A DNA stretch of 64,000 bases, from positions 1 through 64,000 of the IMG/VR virus record IMGVR_UViG_3300032018_000004; one strand, written 5' to 3'. Positions 49,827 to 58,087 of this stretch are shown here, one piece after another. The DNA is from a virus. A program made the translations under genes and the position numbers. Each line of letters starts with the position of its first letter. Within the stretch, counting starts at the first letter, position 1. A model generated the notes under the pieces. That model was given only the letters and a program-made list of their open reading frames with translations. It had not been told where the DNA came from and ran no database searches.

Positions 49827-49971
49827 CTAGAGTAGGCAGAATTTAGAGGTATAGAGCCTCGTATTTGGACGATTGATGGGTAAGTAATAGGGAAGGATAT
49901 TAATCTCTGAAGTCGGCTAATTTGAGCGTGTATGATAGCTTAAATTTGATTTCCTTTAAAACATTAGGAAA

Positions 49972-50277
49972 ATGAGGCAAAACATGAGACTACTTGAAGA
50001 CGAATTCAATCGCCGTGGCTTTAGATATAAATTAATTTGCAAGAATTCTAAGGCTTTTTGCTATCAGATCAGTGATGGAAATGATCTAAGAGGATTTGAA
50101 GTTTTCAAGAAAAAGATTTCTAAACCAGCAACAACCGTTATGAATGGCGTTGAAATTAGTTTTGAAGAATGTGAACGATTTCCTGGGAATAATGATTTTG
50201 GTTCATGGGCTTGGAGTTATATCACATTGCCTTATGCTATGAAACGATTTGAATCAATTAAAATTGGGGAGAAATAA
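49972..50277 (+). CDS. Unknown small protein
   Basis: 101 residues (MRQNMRLLEDEFNRRGFRY); an in-frame ATG at 49984 is an alternative start. Alpha-beta composition without motifs. The preceding 145 bases contain no gene. Confidence 0.55.
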   Translation: MRQNMRLLEDEFNRRGFRYKLICKNSKAFCYQISDGNDLRGFEVFKKKISKPATTVMNGVEISFEECERFPGNNDFGSWAWSYITLPYAMKRFESIKIGEK

Positions 50278-50278
50278 A

Positions 50279-50488
50279 ATGAGTAAAATAAAATGTTGCG
50301 ATGATTGCGATCGTTTTTTGGAAGTAGAAAAAATAGGAGAAGAGGGTTTTTCTGAAGGAATATGCCAAAGATTTCCTCCTGTCTTGGTTTATGCAGACAC
50401 TCATCTTTATCCTGACGGATGGGAACAACCTATGGTTAGAGGGAATTGCCGTTGTGGGGAATTTTTAGAGAAGGCGGCTGGGATTTGA
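50279..50488 (+). CDS. Small zinc-binding-like protein
   Basis: 69 residues from ATG 50279. KCCDDCDRF, EGICQRFPP and GNCRCGEFL give a C..C...C...C.C set. GGGGAGA before the ATG. Its stop overlaps the helicase start (TTGA). Confidence 0.6.
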   Translation: MSKIKCCDDCDRFLEVEKIGEEGFSEGICQRFPPVLVYADTHLYPDGWEQPMVRGNCRCGEFLEKAAGI

Positions 50489-51846
50489 AAATCTCCCTAA
50501 AAAGAATTGACCCAACATGCCTTCAAATACTTTCTGGATTAGATCAAATCAAGGAGTGTCTTTCCTATAAGTCTGAAATATGGGTTAAGGGTCCGTTCAA
50601 AAAACACAAGAAAATCATAACTAAAGATTTTGTATACGGAAAGAAAGAAAAATTCGTATATGCAGGATTTGAAAATAGAATTTCAGATTATGCAAAGAGA
50701 AGAGATATTGAATTTGAAGTGATTGGGGAAAGAGAAATCCTGACTCCGGTAAGGAAGCCGGAATTGGAGGGGATAACTCTAAGAGACTACCAATTACAGG
50801 CTGTAGAAGAAGCATTTAGACATCAGCAAGGGATCATACAAGCCGGGACGGGCACAGGCAAGAGCTATATGGCGATGGCAATTTGTTCCCGTCTTAAAAA
50901 TCCAAGCGTTCTTTTTCTTGTTCCGAATCTTGATCTTGCTACACAAATCACTAATGATTTCAAGAAGTTCGGATATGATGTTTCTAAGTTGGGTGGTGGA
51001 GAAAAAGAAATCAAACATCATATTGTTGTTTCTACCATCCAAACATATTCCAGATTAAATTTAGTAGAATTATCTTGCAATTATGATTTAGTAATTGTGG
51101 ATGAAGTTCATCTTGCTTCTGCGAAGAACGCGACCCTAGAAAAAATACTAAGCACATGCCTTGCTCCAATGAGGATTGCTTTTTCCGCAACCGTTCCAAA
51201 AGAGAATGAAAGGAAACTTGTGCTGGAGGGGTTGTTTGGTCCGATTATATTTGATATGGGTATTAAAAAAGGAATTGAAATGGATATATTAGCAACCCCA
51301 ACCTTAAAGTTGTTAAGAATCCCAATTAGCAAATCTATAGATGAAAAAATAAGTCAAGAGAAAACTTACAAAGCTGCCTATAAATACGGGATTGTTGAGA
51401 ATGATTCTCGGAATAGAATTATTGCTAGCACAGCGAAGTTGTTGACAGATGAGGGGAAGATTTGTATAATTTATGTGAATGAAATAGAACACTTAAATAG
51501 AATCTCCAGAGAATTGGACAAGTTGGGGGTTATTCATAAAAAAGTTCAGGGTGTTTTAGAGGGAAGTGATAGAGAAACAATTATCTCTAATTTTAAATCT
51601 AGGAGATTGAAGTGTGTTGTGGCAACCATATGGAAAGAAGGGACTGATATTCCAGTATTGGATGTGGTAATGTTGGCCGGTGGAGGAAAAGCCGAAAGAA
51701 CTCAATTGCAAATATTTGGTCGTGGATTCAGGAAGGCAGAAGGGAAGGATGGGGTTTTGATTTACGATTGTGTTGACTGTTATAAATATCTGGCTGTTCA
51801 TTTTGCAATTAGGATCAATTTATATTTGGAACTAGGTTGGATTTAG
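50485..51846 (+). CDS. SF2 DNA helicase, UvsW/RAD25-like
   Basis: 453 residues, TTG start at 50485. N-terminal DNA-binding part, then LRDYQLQAVEEAF (Q-motif), Walker A IQAGTGTGKSY, motif Ia LVPNLDLATQ, motif II VIVDEVH, motif III FSATVP, and in the second RecA domain CVVATIWKEGTDIPVLD and QIFGRGFRKAEG (motif VI). Phage enzymes of this type remodel forks and unwind R-loops, moving replication from origin- to recombination-driven modes. Confidence 0.9.
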   Translation: MKISLKRIDPTCLQILSGLDQIKECLSYKSEIWVKGPFKKHKKIITKDFVYGKKEKFVYAGFENRISDYAKRRDIEFEVIGEREILTPVRKPELEGITLRDYQLQAVEEAFRHQQGIIQAGTGTGKSYMAMAICSRLKNPSVLFLVPNLDLATQITNDFKKFGYDVSKLGGGEKEIKHHIVVSTIQTYSRLNLVELSCNYDLVIVDEVHLASAKNATLEKILSTCLAPMRIAFSATVPKENERKLVLEGLFGPIIFDMGIKKGIEMDILATPTLKLLRIPISKSIDEKISQEKTYKAAYKYGIVENDSRNRIIASTAKLLTDEGKICIIYVNEIEHLNRISRELDKLGVIHKKVQGVLEGSDRETIISNFKSRRLKCVVATIWKEGTDIPVLDVVMLAGGGKAERTQLQIFGRGFRKAEGKDGVLIYDCVDCYKYLAVHFAIRINLYLELGWI

Positions 51847-51894
51847 AGTTGACAACCGGAAAGATATTTAGTTCGATATCTAAAGAGAAGAAAT

Positions 51895-52050
51895 ATGGAA
51901 CAACCAAAATTGACCAAGAAAGAGTGGGAGCAGTTGCTTGAGTATGTTGAAAGGGCCAATGGGTGGTATTATCCTGATTTGAGAGGTGGGTTCTGGACTC
52001 GCCACCACAGAATTCTTGATTTTGTAACCCGTATGACAAAGGGAGAATAA
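51895..52050 (+). CDS. Small protein, unknown
   Basis: 51 residues, MEQPKLTKKEWEQLLEYVE at the head, then WYYPDLRGGFWTRHHRI. Mostly helical. The stop is directly before the next ATG. Function unknown. Confidence 0.5.
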   Translation: MEQPKLTKKEWEQLLEYVERANGWYYPDLRGGFWTRHHRILDFVTRMTKGE

Positions 52051-52113
52051 ATGAATAAAAATCAGTGGGATGAAATTAAAGTAGCTCTCAACAAGGGAGG
52101 AGAAAAATTATGA
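52051..52113 (+). CDS. 20-residue peptide, tentative
   Basis: MNKNQWDEIKVALNKGGEKL. It starts right after the previous stop and its stop overlaps the next start. It could serve as a coupling leader. Weak evidence. Confidence 0.3.
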   Translation: MNKNQWDEIKVALNKGGEKL

Positions 52114-52283
52114 TGACTGAAGAGGAAAAAGAATTGTACGATAGTTTTAGGGAAGAGGTAGAAAAATGTTATGAAGTTGCAAATTCTTTATGCCAGATAA
52201 ATCCAGAAATTTATGGGACTTGGGTTGGTTCCCCAAGTGAAAGAATAAAGGCACAACTTAAATTTATGAACATTCTTAAATAG
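52110..52283 (+). CDS. Small acidic protein, unknown
   Basis: 57 residues (MMTEEEKELYDSFREEVEKC) with GGAGGAGAA before the ATG. Mostly helical; two cysteines. An alternative ATG lies three bases on. Function unknown. Confidence 0.5.
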   Translation: MMTEEEKELYDSFREEVEKCYEVANSLCQINPEIYGTWVGSPSERIKAQLKFMNILK

Positions 52284-52293
52284 AGGAGTAAAC

Positions 52294-52485
52294 ATGCCAG
52301 TTTGGGACATCTACACCTACACAATGCTAGTCTACACAATTTTCGGGTTCTTATGGGGAATGAAGCTTGTACCATTGGCAAAAACACAAGGGCAAAGATG
52401 GATAACATTAGGAGTTGGAGGACCGCTAATTTGGATTTTGTTTATGTATTACTTGACACGTGTGGTGATATTTGATAAGAAGTAG
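52294..52485 (+). CDS. Small two-helix membrane protein
   Basis: 63 residues with hydrophobic helices at about 7-27 and 40-57 separated by a short basic turn (KTQGQRW). GAGGAGT upstream. Holin-like size but far from the lysin gene; function unknown. Confidence 0.55.
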   Translation: MPVWDIYTYTMLVYTIFGFLWGMKLVPLAKTQGQRWITLGVGGPLIWILFMYYLTRVVIFDKK

Positions 52486-52495
52486 GTAAGAGTTT

Positions 52496-52603
52496 GAGAT
52501 TGGTAATGCAACGGAGCATCTTTGTGTACACACTGGCTATGGCAGATAAACGAATGCGTTGATTTCTGCGAAAGTTTGCAGGTTCGAGTCCTGCCCAATC
52601 TCA
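52496..52603 (+). tRNA. tRNA-like element with abnormal anticodon region
   Basis: GAGATTGG (52496-52503) pairs with CCAATCTC (52595-52602), and a perfect T arm (GCAGG TTCGAGT CCTGC) plus a D-type arm (ATGC AACGGA GCAT) are present. The middle does not form a normal anticodon arm: it holds a long extra hairpin (GCAGA/TCTGC with AACG/CGTT inside). Length is 108 nt and CCA is not encoded. It may be a degenerate or insertion-bearing tRNA, or a tRNA mimic. Confidence 0.45.
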
Positions 52604-52629
52604 ATTTTAATTAAACGAGGGTAATTGTA

Positions 52630-53055
52630 ATGAAATTTTATGATTCAAATGGGGTTTTAGATAAATTAAAAACTTCAATTTTCAATAAAACTTCGACAAA
52701 TAAAGAATGCTCGGGTTTGATTTTTTATGATAACGATGGGAACCAATTCGCCCCATTTGATGTAGAAAAAAGAATGAAGAAACTTGAAAGCAAAATATTG
52801 AATGAGGAAATAAAAATGAAAAAGATTATTTTGAACGGCAGTACAGACGAGGTTCATATTAAAGATGTTGATGTGAATAGGCCGATTTTTGTGAAGAAGG
52901 ATGGGCGATTGATTGGAATTGTATGTAAGGAAATTCATACCACTCATTGTGGAATTTATAATGGGAGGAGCAATGCTTGTTCTTCTCACTATAATCTTCA
53001 TGATCTTATTCAGAACTATTCACAGTATGGCTATACCTTTCATGTGGAGGACTGA
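52630..53055 (+). CDS. Unknown protein
   Basis: 141 residues, MKFYDSNGVLDKLKTSIFNK at the head; a Lys-rich coiled segment near residues 45-62 and a C-terminal part with HTTHCGIYNGRSNACSSHYN. GAGGG before the ATG. Not recognised. Confidence 0.55.
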   Translation: MKFYDSNGVLDKLKTSIFNKTSTNKECSGLIFYDNDGNQFAPFDVEKRMKKLESKILNEEIKMKKIILNGSTDEVHIKDVDVNRPIFVKKDGRLIGIVCKEIHTTHCGIYNGRSNACSSHYNLHDLIQNYSQYGYTFHVED

Positions 53056-53057
53056 AA

Positions 53058-53324
53058 ATGGAAACACTATTTATTGCAGCGATCATTGCACTACTACCGG
53101 CGTATATCGCACAATCTAAGGGATATGTCGCGTGGAAATGGTATTTGTACGGCTTCCTTCTCTGGATTATCGCCTTTCCCCATTCATTATTTCTGAAGAG
53201 GAATCTTGAAGTCATGGCGGAAGAAGATGGGTTGGTGAAATGCCCGTATTGCGCTGAGTTCGTCAAGAAGGAGGCAATCAAGTGCAGGCATTGTCAGAGT
53301 GATTTGGTGGAGAAGGTGGCGTGA
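53058..53324 (+). CDS. Membrane protein with C-terminal zinc ribbon
   Basis: 88 residues. Two hydrophobic helices (METLFIAAIIALLPAYIA and WYLYGFLLWIIAFPHSLF) precede a zinc ribbon KCPYCAEFVKKEAIKCRHC. This short membrane-plus-zinc-ribbon type is common in bacteria. Function unknown. Confidence 0.65.
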   Translation: METLFIAAIIALLPAYIAQSKGYVAWKWYLYGFLLWIIAFPHSLFLKRNLEVMAEEDGLVKCPYCAEFVKKEAIKCRHCQSDLVEKVA

Positions 53325-53539
53325 TGGAAGACAATTTTCGAGAAAGAATATTTTCGGGTTGGGTTGAAAAGTACAGGGATAAATTCAATGACGCAACTAT
53401 ATTTGGAATTCCAATCTCCGAATTGAATGAAGACGAGCTGAGAGCGTCAATTTGTTTTCAAATGGATGATGGAAAGCAGAAAGCAGAAAGCAAAAGTAGA
53501 GAACGCGAAATGTGGAAATTATTTAATAGGAGAAAATAG
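53324..53539 (+). CDS. Small protein, unknown
   Basis: 71 residues from ATG 53324, overlapping the previous stop by one base (TGATG). MEDNFRERIFSGWVEKYR at the head and a charged C terminus. Function unknown. Confidence 0.5.
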   Translation: MEDNFRERIFSGWVEKYRDKFNDATIFGIPISELNEDELRASICFQMDDGKQKAESKSREREMWKLFNRRK

Positions 53540-53540
53540 G

Positions 53541-53846
53541 ATGAGCAATTTTTGGAATTGTAATAGAGAAATTGTGATTAAGCATGTTGTAGATATGGAA
53601 TCACTAGAAAGGAAAATCAAAAGTATCGAAACTCGACTTCTGCAACTTGAATGCAGTCATCCAGAAGTCGAGTTTTATAGAGAGAGAAATGAGTATAATT
53701 GGAGTATTTTCCACTTTTATAAAAAATGCAAGAGATGTGATAAGGTTTTGATGTCAACTAATTATGAGAAGGAATGGCTGGTTGAGAAAGCAGGAGATTT
53801 AGAAAAGAAGCAGAATGCTATCATGAATCAAATTAACGGGATGTAA
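53541..53846 (+). CDS. Unknown protein with helical start and cysteines
   Basis: 101 residues from ATG 53541 behind AGGAGAAAATAGG. Residues 15-40 form an amphipathic helix (MESLERKIKSIETRLLQLE); YKKCKRCDKVLM gives a C..C site. May bind zinc and dimerise. Function unknown. Confidence 0.55.
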   Translation: MSNFWNCNREIVIKHVVDMESLERKIKSIETRLLQLECSHPEVEFYRERNEYNWSIFHFYKKCKRCDKVLMSTNYEKEWLVEKAGDLEKKQNAIMNQINGM

Positions 53847-53847
53847 A

Positions 53848-54798
53848 ATGGTAGAAGATTACGAATTCCATACTGAAATTAATGAATTGAAAAGCAGAAT
53901 CGAGAGTCTTGAGTATAAAGTCGAAGATTTGCAGAGAGATATCTTAAACAGGCAAGAAGAACCAATAGCAGATTTAACACAACCAACACCAGATTTAACA
54001 CAACTAACACCTAAATTGAATAGAAAGATAAAACCACTTGCCACAAAGAAACCTAAACCCGTTGCCAAAGTTCCAGAAGATGTTCAAAAGATAATCAATT
54101 TCTGGAACAGTCTTGGATTGCGGCAGCACTCTAACCCAAATGCCAAAATTTATCTTGAAATTGTTAAGATGCTAAAAAAGTTGATGAATGCAAAATTCTT
54201 TGAATCAACTTCGCCATATGCAAAATATGCCGGAACTGAATTCACACCAAAACAAATTATGGATTCAATTCACCAATTCTCATTTGCTGCTCTTAATTTT
54301 AATTACAAACCACAAGGATCATTTAAGGAAACTCTAAAGAAGACAAGCCTCCAGGATTTTTTATATAATAATAGGATTGACAAATCCTTCTTTATTGAGT
54401 ACCATGAAAATGAAGCTAAGTTATTGGCTGAATCAGATAAGATGGTTGATGATCCCGATCCAGAACAAACCATGATTCTGAAAGATGTTTGGGTGAAACA
54501 AATTTTGAAGGATATTGCTCCCAATTCATGGTCAACATTCCAGGAGCGTGATTTCAGGAAATGCTCAAAAGAAATTGGTGTTTGGTTCGGTAATAATGGA
54601 AAGAAGATCGGGAATTATTGGAACGTGAATGGCGATACGGTCATGCACAAGAGGAAGAGGGCAGAACTTTTGATGAGTTGCTTGTTGAGTTCAGTGAATG
54701 AGGATGTTACAAAATTAACCGTTTCTCATTTAGCATATCCAAGCACATTTAATGAGAAATTTCCGAAGTACTTGAATCAACAGGGGGTTTTGGAATGA
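53848..54798 (+). CDS. Possible replication accessory protein, unknown
   Basis: 316 residues. Residues 5-40 form a coiled coil, followed by a Pro/Thr-rich linker (PTPDLTQLTPKLN) and a Lys/Pro stretch. The C-terminal 230 residues are a globular alpha-helical domain with two Trp-rich sites (SWSTFQERDFRK, IGVWFGNNGKK). Size, layout and place among replication genes fit an initiator or helicase loader, but no AAA+ motif is seen. Identity open. Confidence 0.5.
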   Translation: MVEDYEFHTEINELKSRIESLEYKVEDLQRDILNRQEEPIADLTQPTPDLTQLTPKLNRKIKPLATKKPKPVAKVPEDVQKIINFWNSLGLRQHSNPNAKIYLEIVKMLKKLMNAKFFESTSPYAKYAGTEFTPKQIMDSIHQFSFAALNFNYKPQGSFKETLKKTSLQDFLYNNRIDKSFFIEYHENEAKLLAESDKMVDDPDPEQTMILKDVWVKQILKDIAPNSWSTFQERDFRKCSKEIGVWFGNNGKKIGNYWNVNGDTVMHKRKRAELLMSCLLSSVNEDVTKLTVSHLAYPSTFNEKFPKYLNQQGVLE

Positions 54799-54995
54799 TT
54801 GAGAAAAAATGTCATGCTGTTTTATATCATGGGCCAGGGCACCAAAGCAGCACAAAATGCCAAATAACTGGACCTCATTCAATACATAGGGCAGAGTATG
54901 GAGGCTATAGACAGGTGGCGTATTGGATCGGTGATGAAAAATTTACTGGGTATTTTGATGAGCCACCAACAGAGCCAGAATGGGATTATGAATAG
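54795..54995 (+). CDS. Small protein, unknown
   Basis: 66 residues (MIEKKCHAVLYHGPGHQSST) with C/H residues that could bind metal (KCHAVLYHGPGH, KCQITGPHSIH). It overlaps the previous gene by four bases. Such short phage proteins often occur next to replication genes. Confidence 0.55.
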   Translation: MIEKKCHAVLYHGPGHQSSTKCQITGPHSIHRAEYGGYRQVAYWIGDEKFTGYFDEPPTEPEWDYE

Positions 54996-55130
54996 CCCTC
55001 AAGGAACAAGATAGAGATACCCGCCATGCTTGTGCGGAAGCGGTTATTGGACTATCAGAGCGTCAATTTGGTGGTGAGATAAATAAAAGTGAAGCACACG
55101 CTGCATGTATGAATGCGATTGCTTTATAAA
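54988..55130 (+). pseudogene. Frameshifted small gene
   Basis: ATG 54988 opens only nine codons. One base out of phase the sequence reads ALKEQDRDTRHACAEAVIG and on to HAACMNAIAL, stop 55130. This resembles short phage proteins with RHACAEAV...HAACMNA. A single-base change near CCCTCAAGG would restore it. Confidence 0.4.
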
Positions 55131-55142
55131 GGAGAGGGTATT

Positions 55143-55237
55143 ATGTTCATCATGAAGTAATTAATGATTTGGTTTTAGAAGCAATTAAGAAAAGTAAACC
55201 TATTTTCACAAGCATTCAAGGTACTTATTGTAGGTGA
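55143..55237 (+). pseudogene. Frameshifted very small ORF
   Basis: GGAGAGG and ATG 55143 lead into a stop after five codons. The -1 frame carries VHHEVINDLVLEAIKKSKP to 55237. A good ribosome site for a frame that does not open suggests an indel. Weak. Confidence 0.3.
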
Positions 55238-55242
55238 AAAAT

Positions 55243-55326
55243 ATGAAAAGTAGAACTAAATGGCTGACATTTCTAACTGCACTTTGGTTTGTGATAATAA
55301 TGACTCTTTTGTGGTTGGCTAAATAG
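55243..55326 (+). CDS. 27-residue membrane peptide
   Basis: MKSRTKWLTFLTALWFVIIM: a basic head and one membrane helix. GGTGAAAA lies before the ATG. Tentative because of size. Confidence 0.4.
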   Translation: MKSRTKWLTFLTALWFVIIMTLLWLAK

Positions 55327-55335
55327 GAGGGGAAC

Positions 55336-55476
55336 ATGCCTATAGATATATTTGTAGAGAAAATTGTTCTATCATTAGTATTTTGTGGGTTTGGTATATA
55401 TTGTTTGCATTTGACCAGGGGCAATAATGGGATGTGGCAAACAATATTAAGGCTTGCAATTATATGGTTTTCCTAA
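55336..55476 (+). CDS. Small membrane protein
   Basis: 46 residues with hydrophobic stretches at about 9-25 and 36-46. AGGAGGGG precedes the ATG. It is close to the lysin and may be a holin-type protein, although it is shorter than most holins. Confidence 0.5.
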   Translation: MPIDIFVEKIVLSLVFCGFGIYCLHLTRGNNGMWQTILRLAIIWFS

Positions 55477-55488
55477 ATAGGAGAAAAA

Positions 55489-55698
55489 ATGGAGATTAGT
55501 AAAGAATGCATTGAAAACTTAATTAATGGGGCAGCGCTGAACGGGCCTGGAATATTAAGCCATTATGAAGCAAGCTTAATTTTTAAGATTGCACTAGAAA
55601 GAATATCGCCCGACAAAAATATAGGTGAATTGGCTATTGAAATCTTGAGGGAGTTATTTCCGGCCACAAGACCAATAGGAATATTGAATAATGACTAG
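55489..55698 (+). CDS. Small protein before the lysin, unknown
   Basis: 69 residues (MEISKECIENLINGAALNG), mostly helical. TAGGAG before the ATG. It overlaps the lysin gene by eight bases, so both are co-translated. Function unknown. Confidence 0.55.
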   Translation: MEISKECIENLINGAALNGPGILSHYEASLIFKIALERISPDKNIGELAIEILRELFPATRPIGILNND

Positions 55699-56245
55699 CC
55701 AAAATCAAAAATCTCTCTGGCTCTTTGGAATCGCTTTCTACATTCTAATTGCAATTGGATTCATGCAAGCAGAGAAGAAGGCCGATAAGCTCCAAGAGCA
55801 AGTAGATACACTAACAAATGAACTAAGTGGGAATTATAACCTTGACTTTTACTGGACAGATAATGTAAAATTATCAGCACCAGAAGAACATATCCTCGCT
55901 AAGAACATTTATTACGAATCTGGGGTTGAAGGATATGATGGAAAGCTTGCTGTTGCCCAGGTGACATTAAACAGACTAGAATCTGGAAAATGGGGGAATA
56001 CGATAAAGGAAGTCGTGTATTCCCCAAACCAGTTTTCCTGGACATTGAAGAAGAAACAGGAAGAGCCGAATGGGGTGTTGTGGGAAGAGAGTAAGCGTGT
56101 TGCTAGAGACTTCAATAGGGGATTAAGGATTAAGGAATTGGATTCAGCAACATCATATCATTCTGATTCGGTTAAGCCTGGGTGGGCTGTTTATGGTGAG
56201 CCAATCATTAAGATTGGAAAGCACATTTTTTATAGACAGTCATAA
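55691..56245 (+). CDS. Cell wall hydrolase, SleB-type lysin with N-terminal anchor
   Basis: 184 residues. A membrane helix at about 9-25 (LWLFGIAFYILIAIGFM) is followed by a short coiled linker and a Hydrolase_2/SleB domain: AKNIYYESGVEGYDGKLAVA with the likely catalytic E76, VTLNRLESG, YSPNQFSW and SYHSDSVKPGW. The enzyme cleaves peptidoglycan glycan strands. The helix could be a signal-anchor that delays release, as in SAR endolysins (inference). Confidence 0.87.
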   Translation: MTSQNQKSLWLFGIAFYILIAIGFMQAEKKADKLQEQVDTLTNELSGNYNLDFYWTDNVKLSAPEEHILAKNIYYESGVEGYDGKLAVAQVTLNRLESGKWGNTIKEVVYSPNQFSWTLKKKQEEPNGVLWEESKRVARDFNRGLRIKELDSATSYHSDSVKPGWAVYGEPIIKIGKHIFYRQS

Positions 56246-56246
56246 A

Positions 56247-57365
56247 TTATCGAAATAATTCACTTTCTTTGTTAGAGGAACTATAAATGCCTCTATTGTG
56301 GATATTAATAGCGCCGTTTGACTTATCAACTACGCCACATGAAGAACAGGTTTGGCTTGTATATGCTGGATCAACGGAGAGAAGATAGAAACCTTCTTCT
56401 TCAGACCGTAATGCCAGTTTAGCCAGAACCTGCTTGTAAGACCAATATTGAAGTCTGTTTTTAAATTTAGTATTTAGTTTCGATTTGTATTTTACATTCT
56501 TAAGGTCTTCAACCACTACGAGATTATACGACCCAAGGTCGATGTTGTTTACAATTTGGTTAGTGAGATTTTTCTTGTGGATTAGTAGCTGTTTATAGTT
56601 CTTAGAGCCTCGTTTTTTGTCGGCAAGTTTTGCATAAATCTGTTTTAATTCCTCACCATAGTGAAAGCCATTTGAATCAGAAATTAACTTATTATAGCCG
56701 CAATCCAACCCGATTGATTTGCCATGTTGTTTTACTTGTGCTTGTTCTTTCTCATAGAAAAATGTGACGTAGAAATTTCCATTGATTTTAGATAATTGAA
56801 TAGTATTTTTTCGAGTCCAATCTTTAAATTTCAAACTATTCTTGTGCTGTTTAATTGGGACATTAATTGTTTGGTATAGGCGCTTATCTTTCTTATACGG
56901 AGTAGTTATCCTAATAAATGAGTCAAATGAACTGCTTTCCTTAATGTTCCATAAATGATATCCTAAATTTATTGAAATAGTTTTTACGTCAATTTTAATA
57001 CGTTTCAAATAATTAATGTTTAGTTCTGAATATTTCTTATTTAAAAACGATTGATGGATATCCTTTATCTTACACTTGGTATAAAGTTTCTGATATCGCT
57101 TGAATGTTTTGTTTTTTGTGTATTTTAGATTTGAGCGGATTATTTCAGAAGCTGTTTTATAGGATAACTCTTTCCACGAACTATATTCAAAAACATCATT
57201 ATGGAGATCTTTGCATGACATTAACTTCTTGAGTGGCAACTCGCCTTTGACGATGAGATCGATATACAAAATTACACACTGCTTAAAGTCCTCATGAATC
57301 TTTTCGAGGAGGGCAAGTTTGCGTTTATTTGCGAATTTAAGAGTATGTTTAGATGATCTTATCAT
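56247..57365 (-). mobile_element. TnpB-like protein lacking second zinc knuckle and RuvC-III acid
   Basis: 372 residues, IS605/IS200 OrfB family. RuvC-I: SIGLDCGYNK with D221. RuvC-II: LVVVEDLKNV with E286. First zinc knuckle: TSQTCSSCGVVDKSN (C340, C343). Normal TnpB proteins then have a second CxxC and a D-x-N acidic site before a GAINI-type helix. Here KSN is joined directly to GAINIHNRGIYSS, so about 25-30 residues are missing without a frameshift. No tnpA is present. The stop lies one base beyond the convergent lysin stop. Nuclease activity is unlikely; it may be decayed or reused as an RNA-guided binder. Confidence 0.85.
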
Positions 57366-57404
57366 AATTATGTTGACTTTGGTTGAATTAATTATTATAG
57401 TATC

Positions 57405-57433
57405 TTATCGGCATAATTAACTAAAAACTTTAA
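57405..57433 (-). promoter_or_regulatory. Sigma-28-type promoter before the TnpB-like gene
   Basis: Minus strand: TAAAGTTT (57433-57426), 12-base spacer, GCCGATAAG (57413-57405). Transcription would start close to 57398, about 30 bases before the TnpB-like ATG. It lies in non-coding sequence. Confidence 0.78.
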
Positions 57434-57456
57434 TGAAATTAGAAAAGGAAATAACT

Positions 57457-57816
57457 ATGGGCTTGTCGTGCTCGTGTCCAGATTGGGATGGTGATGGGTG
57501 GTATTACATTCCAGCCAGTGAAGATTTCACAAAACTAAATACTAAAACTCGCAAACGGTGTTGTTCCTGTAAAGAGTTAATTGATGTTGGGGCTGATAGT
57601 TTGAAATTCAAGCGTTGTCGTGGGCCAATTTCCGATGTTGAAGAGCGTATTTGTGGAGATGAGGTTAGAATTGCCCCTTGGTATATGTGTGAGAAGTGTG
57701 GTGAGCAATACATGAATTTGGAAGACTTGGGCTATTGTATTTATATTGGAGACAATATGTTCCAGTTGTTGGAAGAATATAAGGAAATGCAGAAATGGAG
57801 GAGTGAAAATGCTTAA
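57457..57816 (+). CDS. Conserved phage zinc-binding protein
   Basis: 119 residues from ATG 57457 behind AAAAGGAAA; an earlier in-frame ATG (57433) overlaps the promoter-like element. MGLSCSCPDWDGDGWYY, then RKRCCSCKELIDVG and WYMCEKCGEQYMNL match a phage family of unknown function with three cysteine pairs. Probably binds zinc. Confidence 0.72.
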   Translation: MGLSCSCPDWDGDGWYYIPASEDFTKLNTKTRKRCCSCKELIDVGADSLKFKRCRGPISDVEERICGDEVRIAPWYMCEKCGEQYMNLEDLGYCIYIGDNMFQLLEEYKEMQKWRSENA

Positions 57817-58078
57817 ATACCTAACATTTTTCTTCTTGCTATTTCTGCTAATTTTGTGTATACCTTATTTATCAAATGCCCAGACATACACAGAGCCGGA
57901 TGAATACTACCAGAACATCCCTAAATTGAAAGACTGTCAAGAAATTGTAATTGATGAGCGTTTTATTGGTGGAAAACTGAGCAAGAAAACTATATGCTTT
58001 TGGGAAGTTAAGATTGCTTCTGGAGTTATGACATTCTGGAAGGAAATTGGGAAAGACCATTACGGATTTTGTGAATAG
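57809..58078 (+). CDS. Small exported protein
   Basis: 89 residues from ATG 57809 overlapping the previous gene by eight bases. Signal peptide LKYLTFFFLLFLLILCIPYLSNA, then a soluble part with three cysteines (LKDCQEIV, KTICFWEV, GFCE). Likely periplasmic or surface. Function unknown. Confidence 0.6.
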   Translation: MLKYLTFFFLLFLLILCIPYLSNAQTYTEPDEYYQNIPKLKDCQEIVIDERFIGGKLSKKTICFWEVKIASGVMTFWKEIGKDHYGFCE

Positions 58079-58087
58079 GGGAATGAG

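Noticed and set aside
52496-52603. Class II tRNA (Leu/Ser/Tyr/Sec) with a long variable arm
   Set aside because: No 5-bp anticodon stem with a seven-base loop can be formed between the D arm and the long hairpin.
56247-57365. Complete, active IS605-type transposon
   Set aside because: No tnpA is present, the TnpB-like protein lacks catalytic parts, and no clear left or right end could be seen next to the convergent lysin gene.
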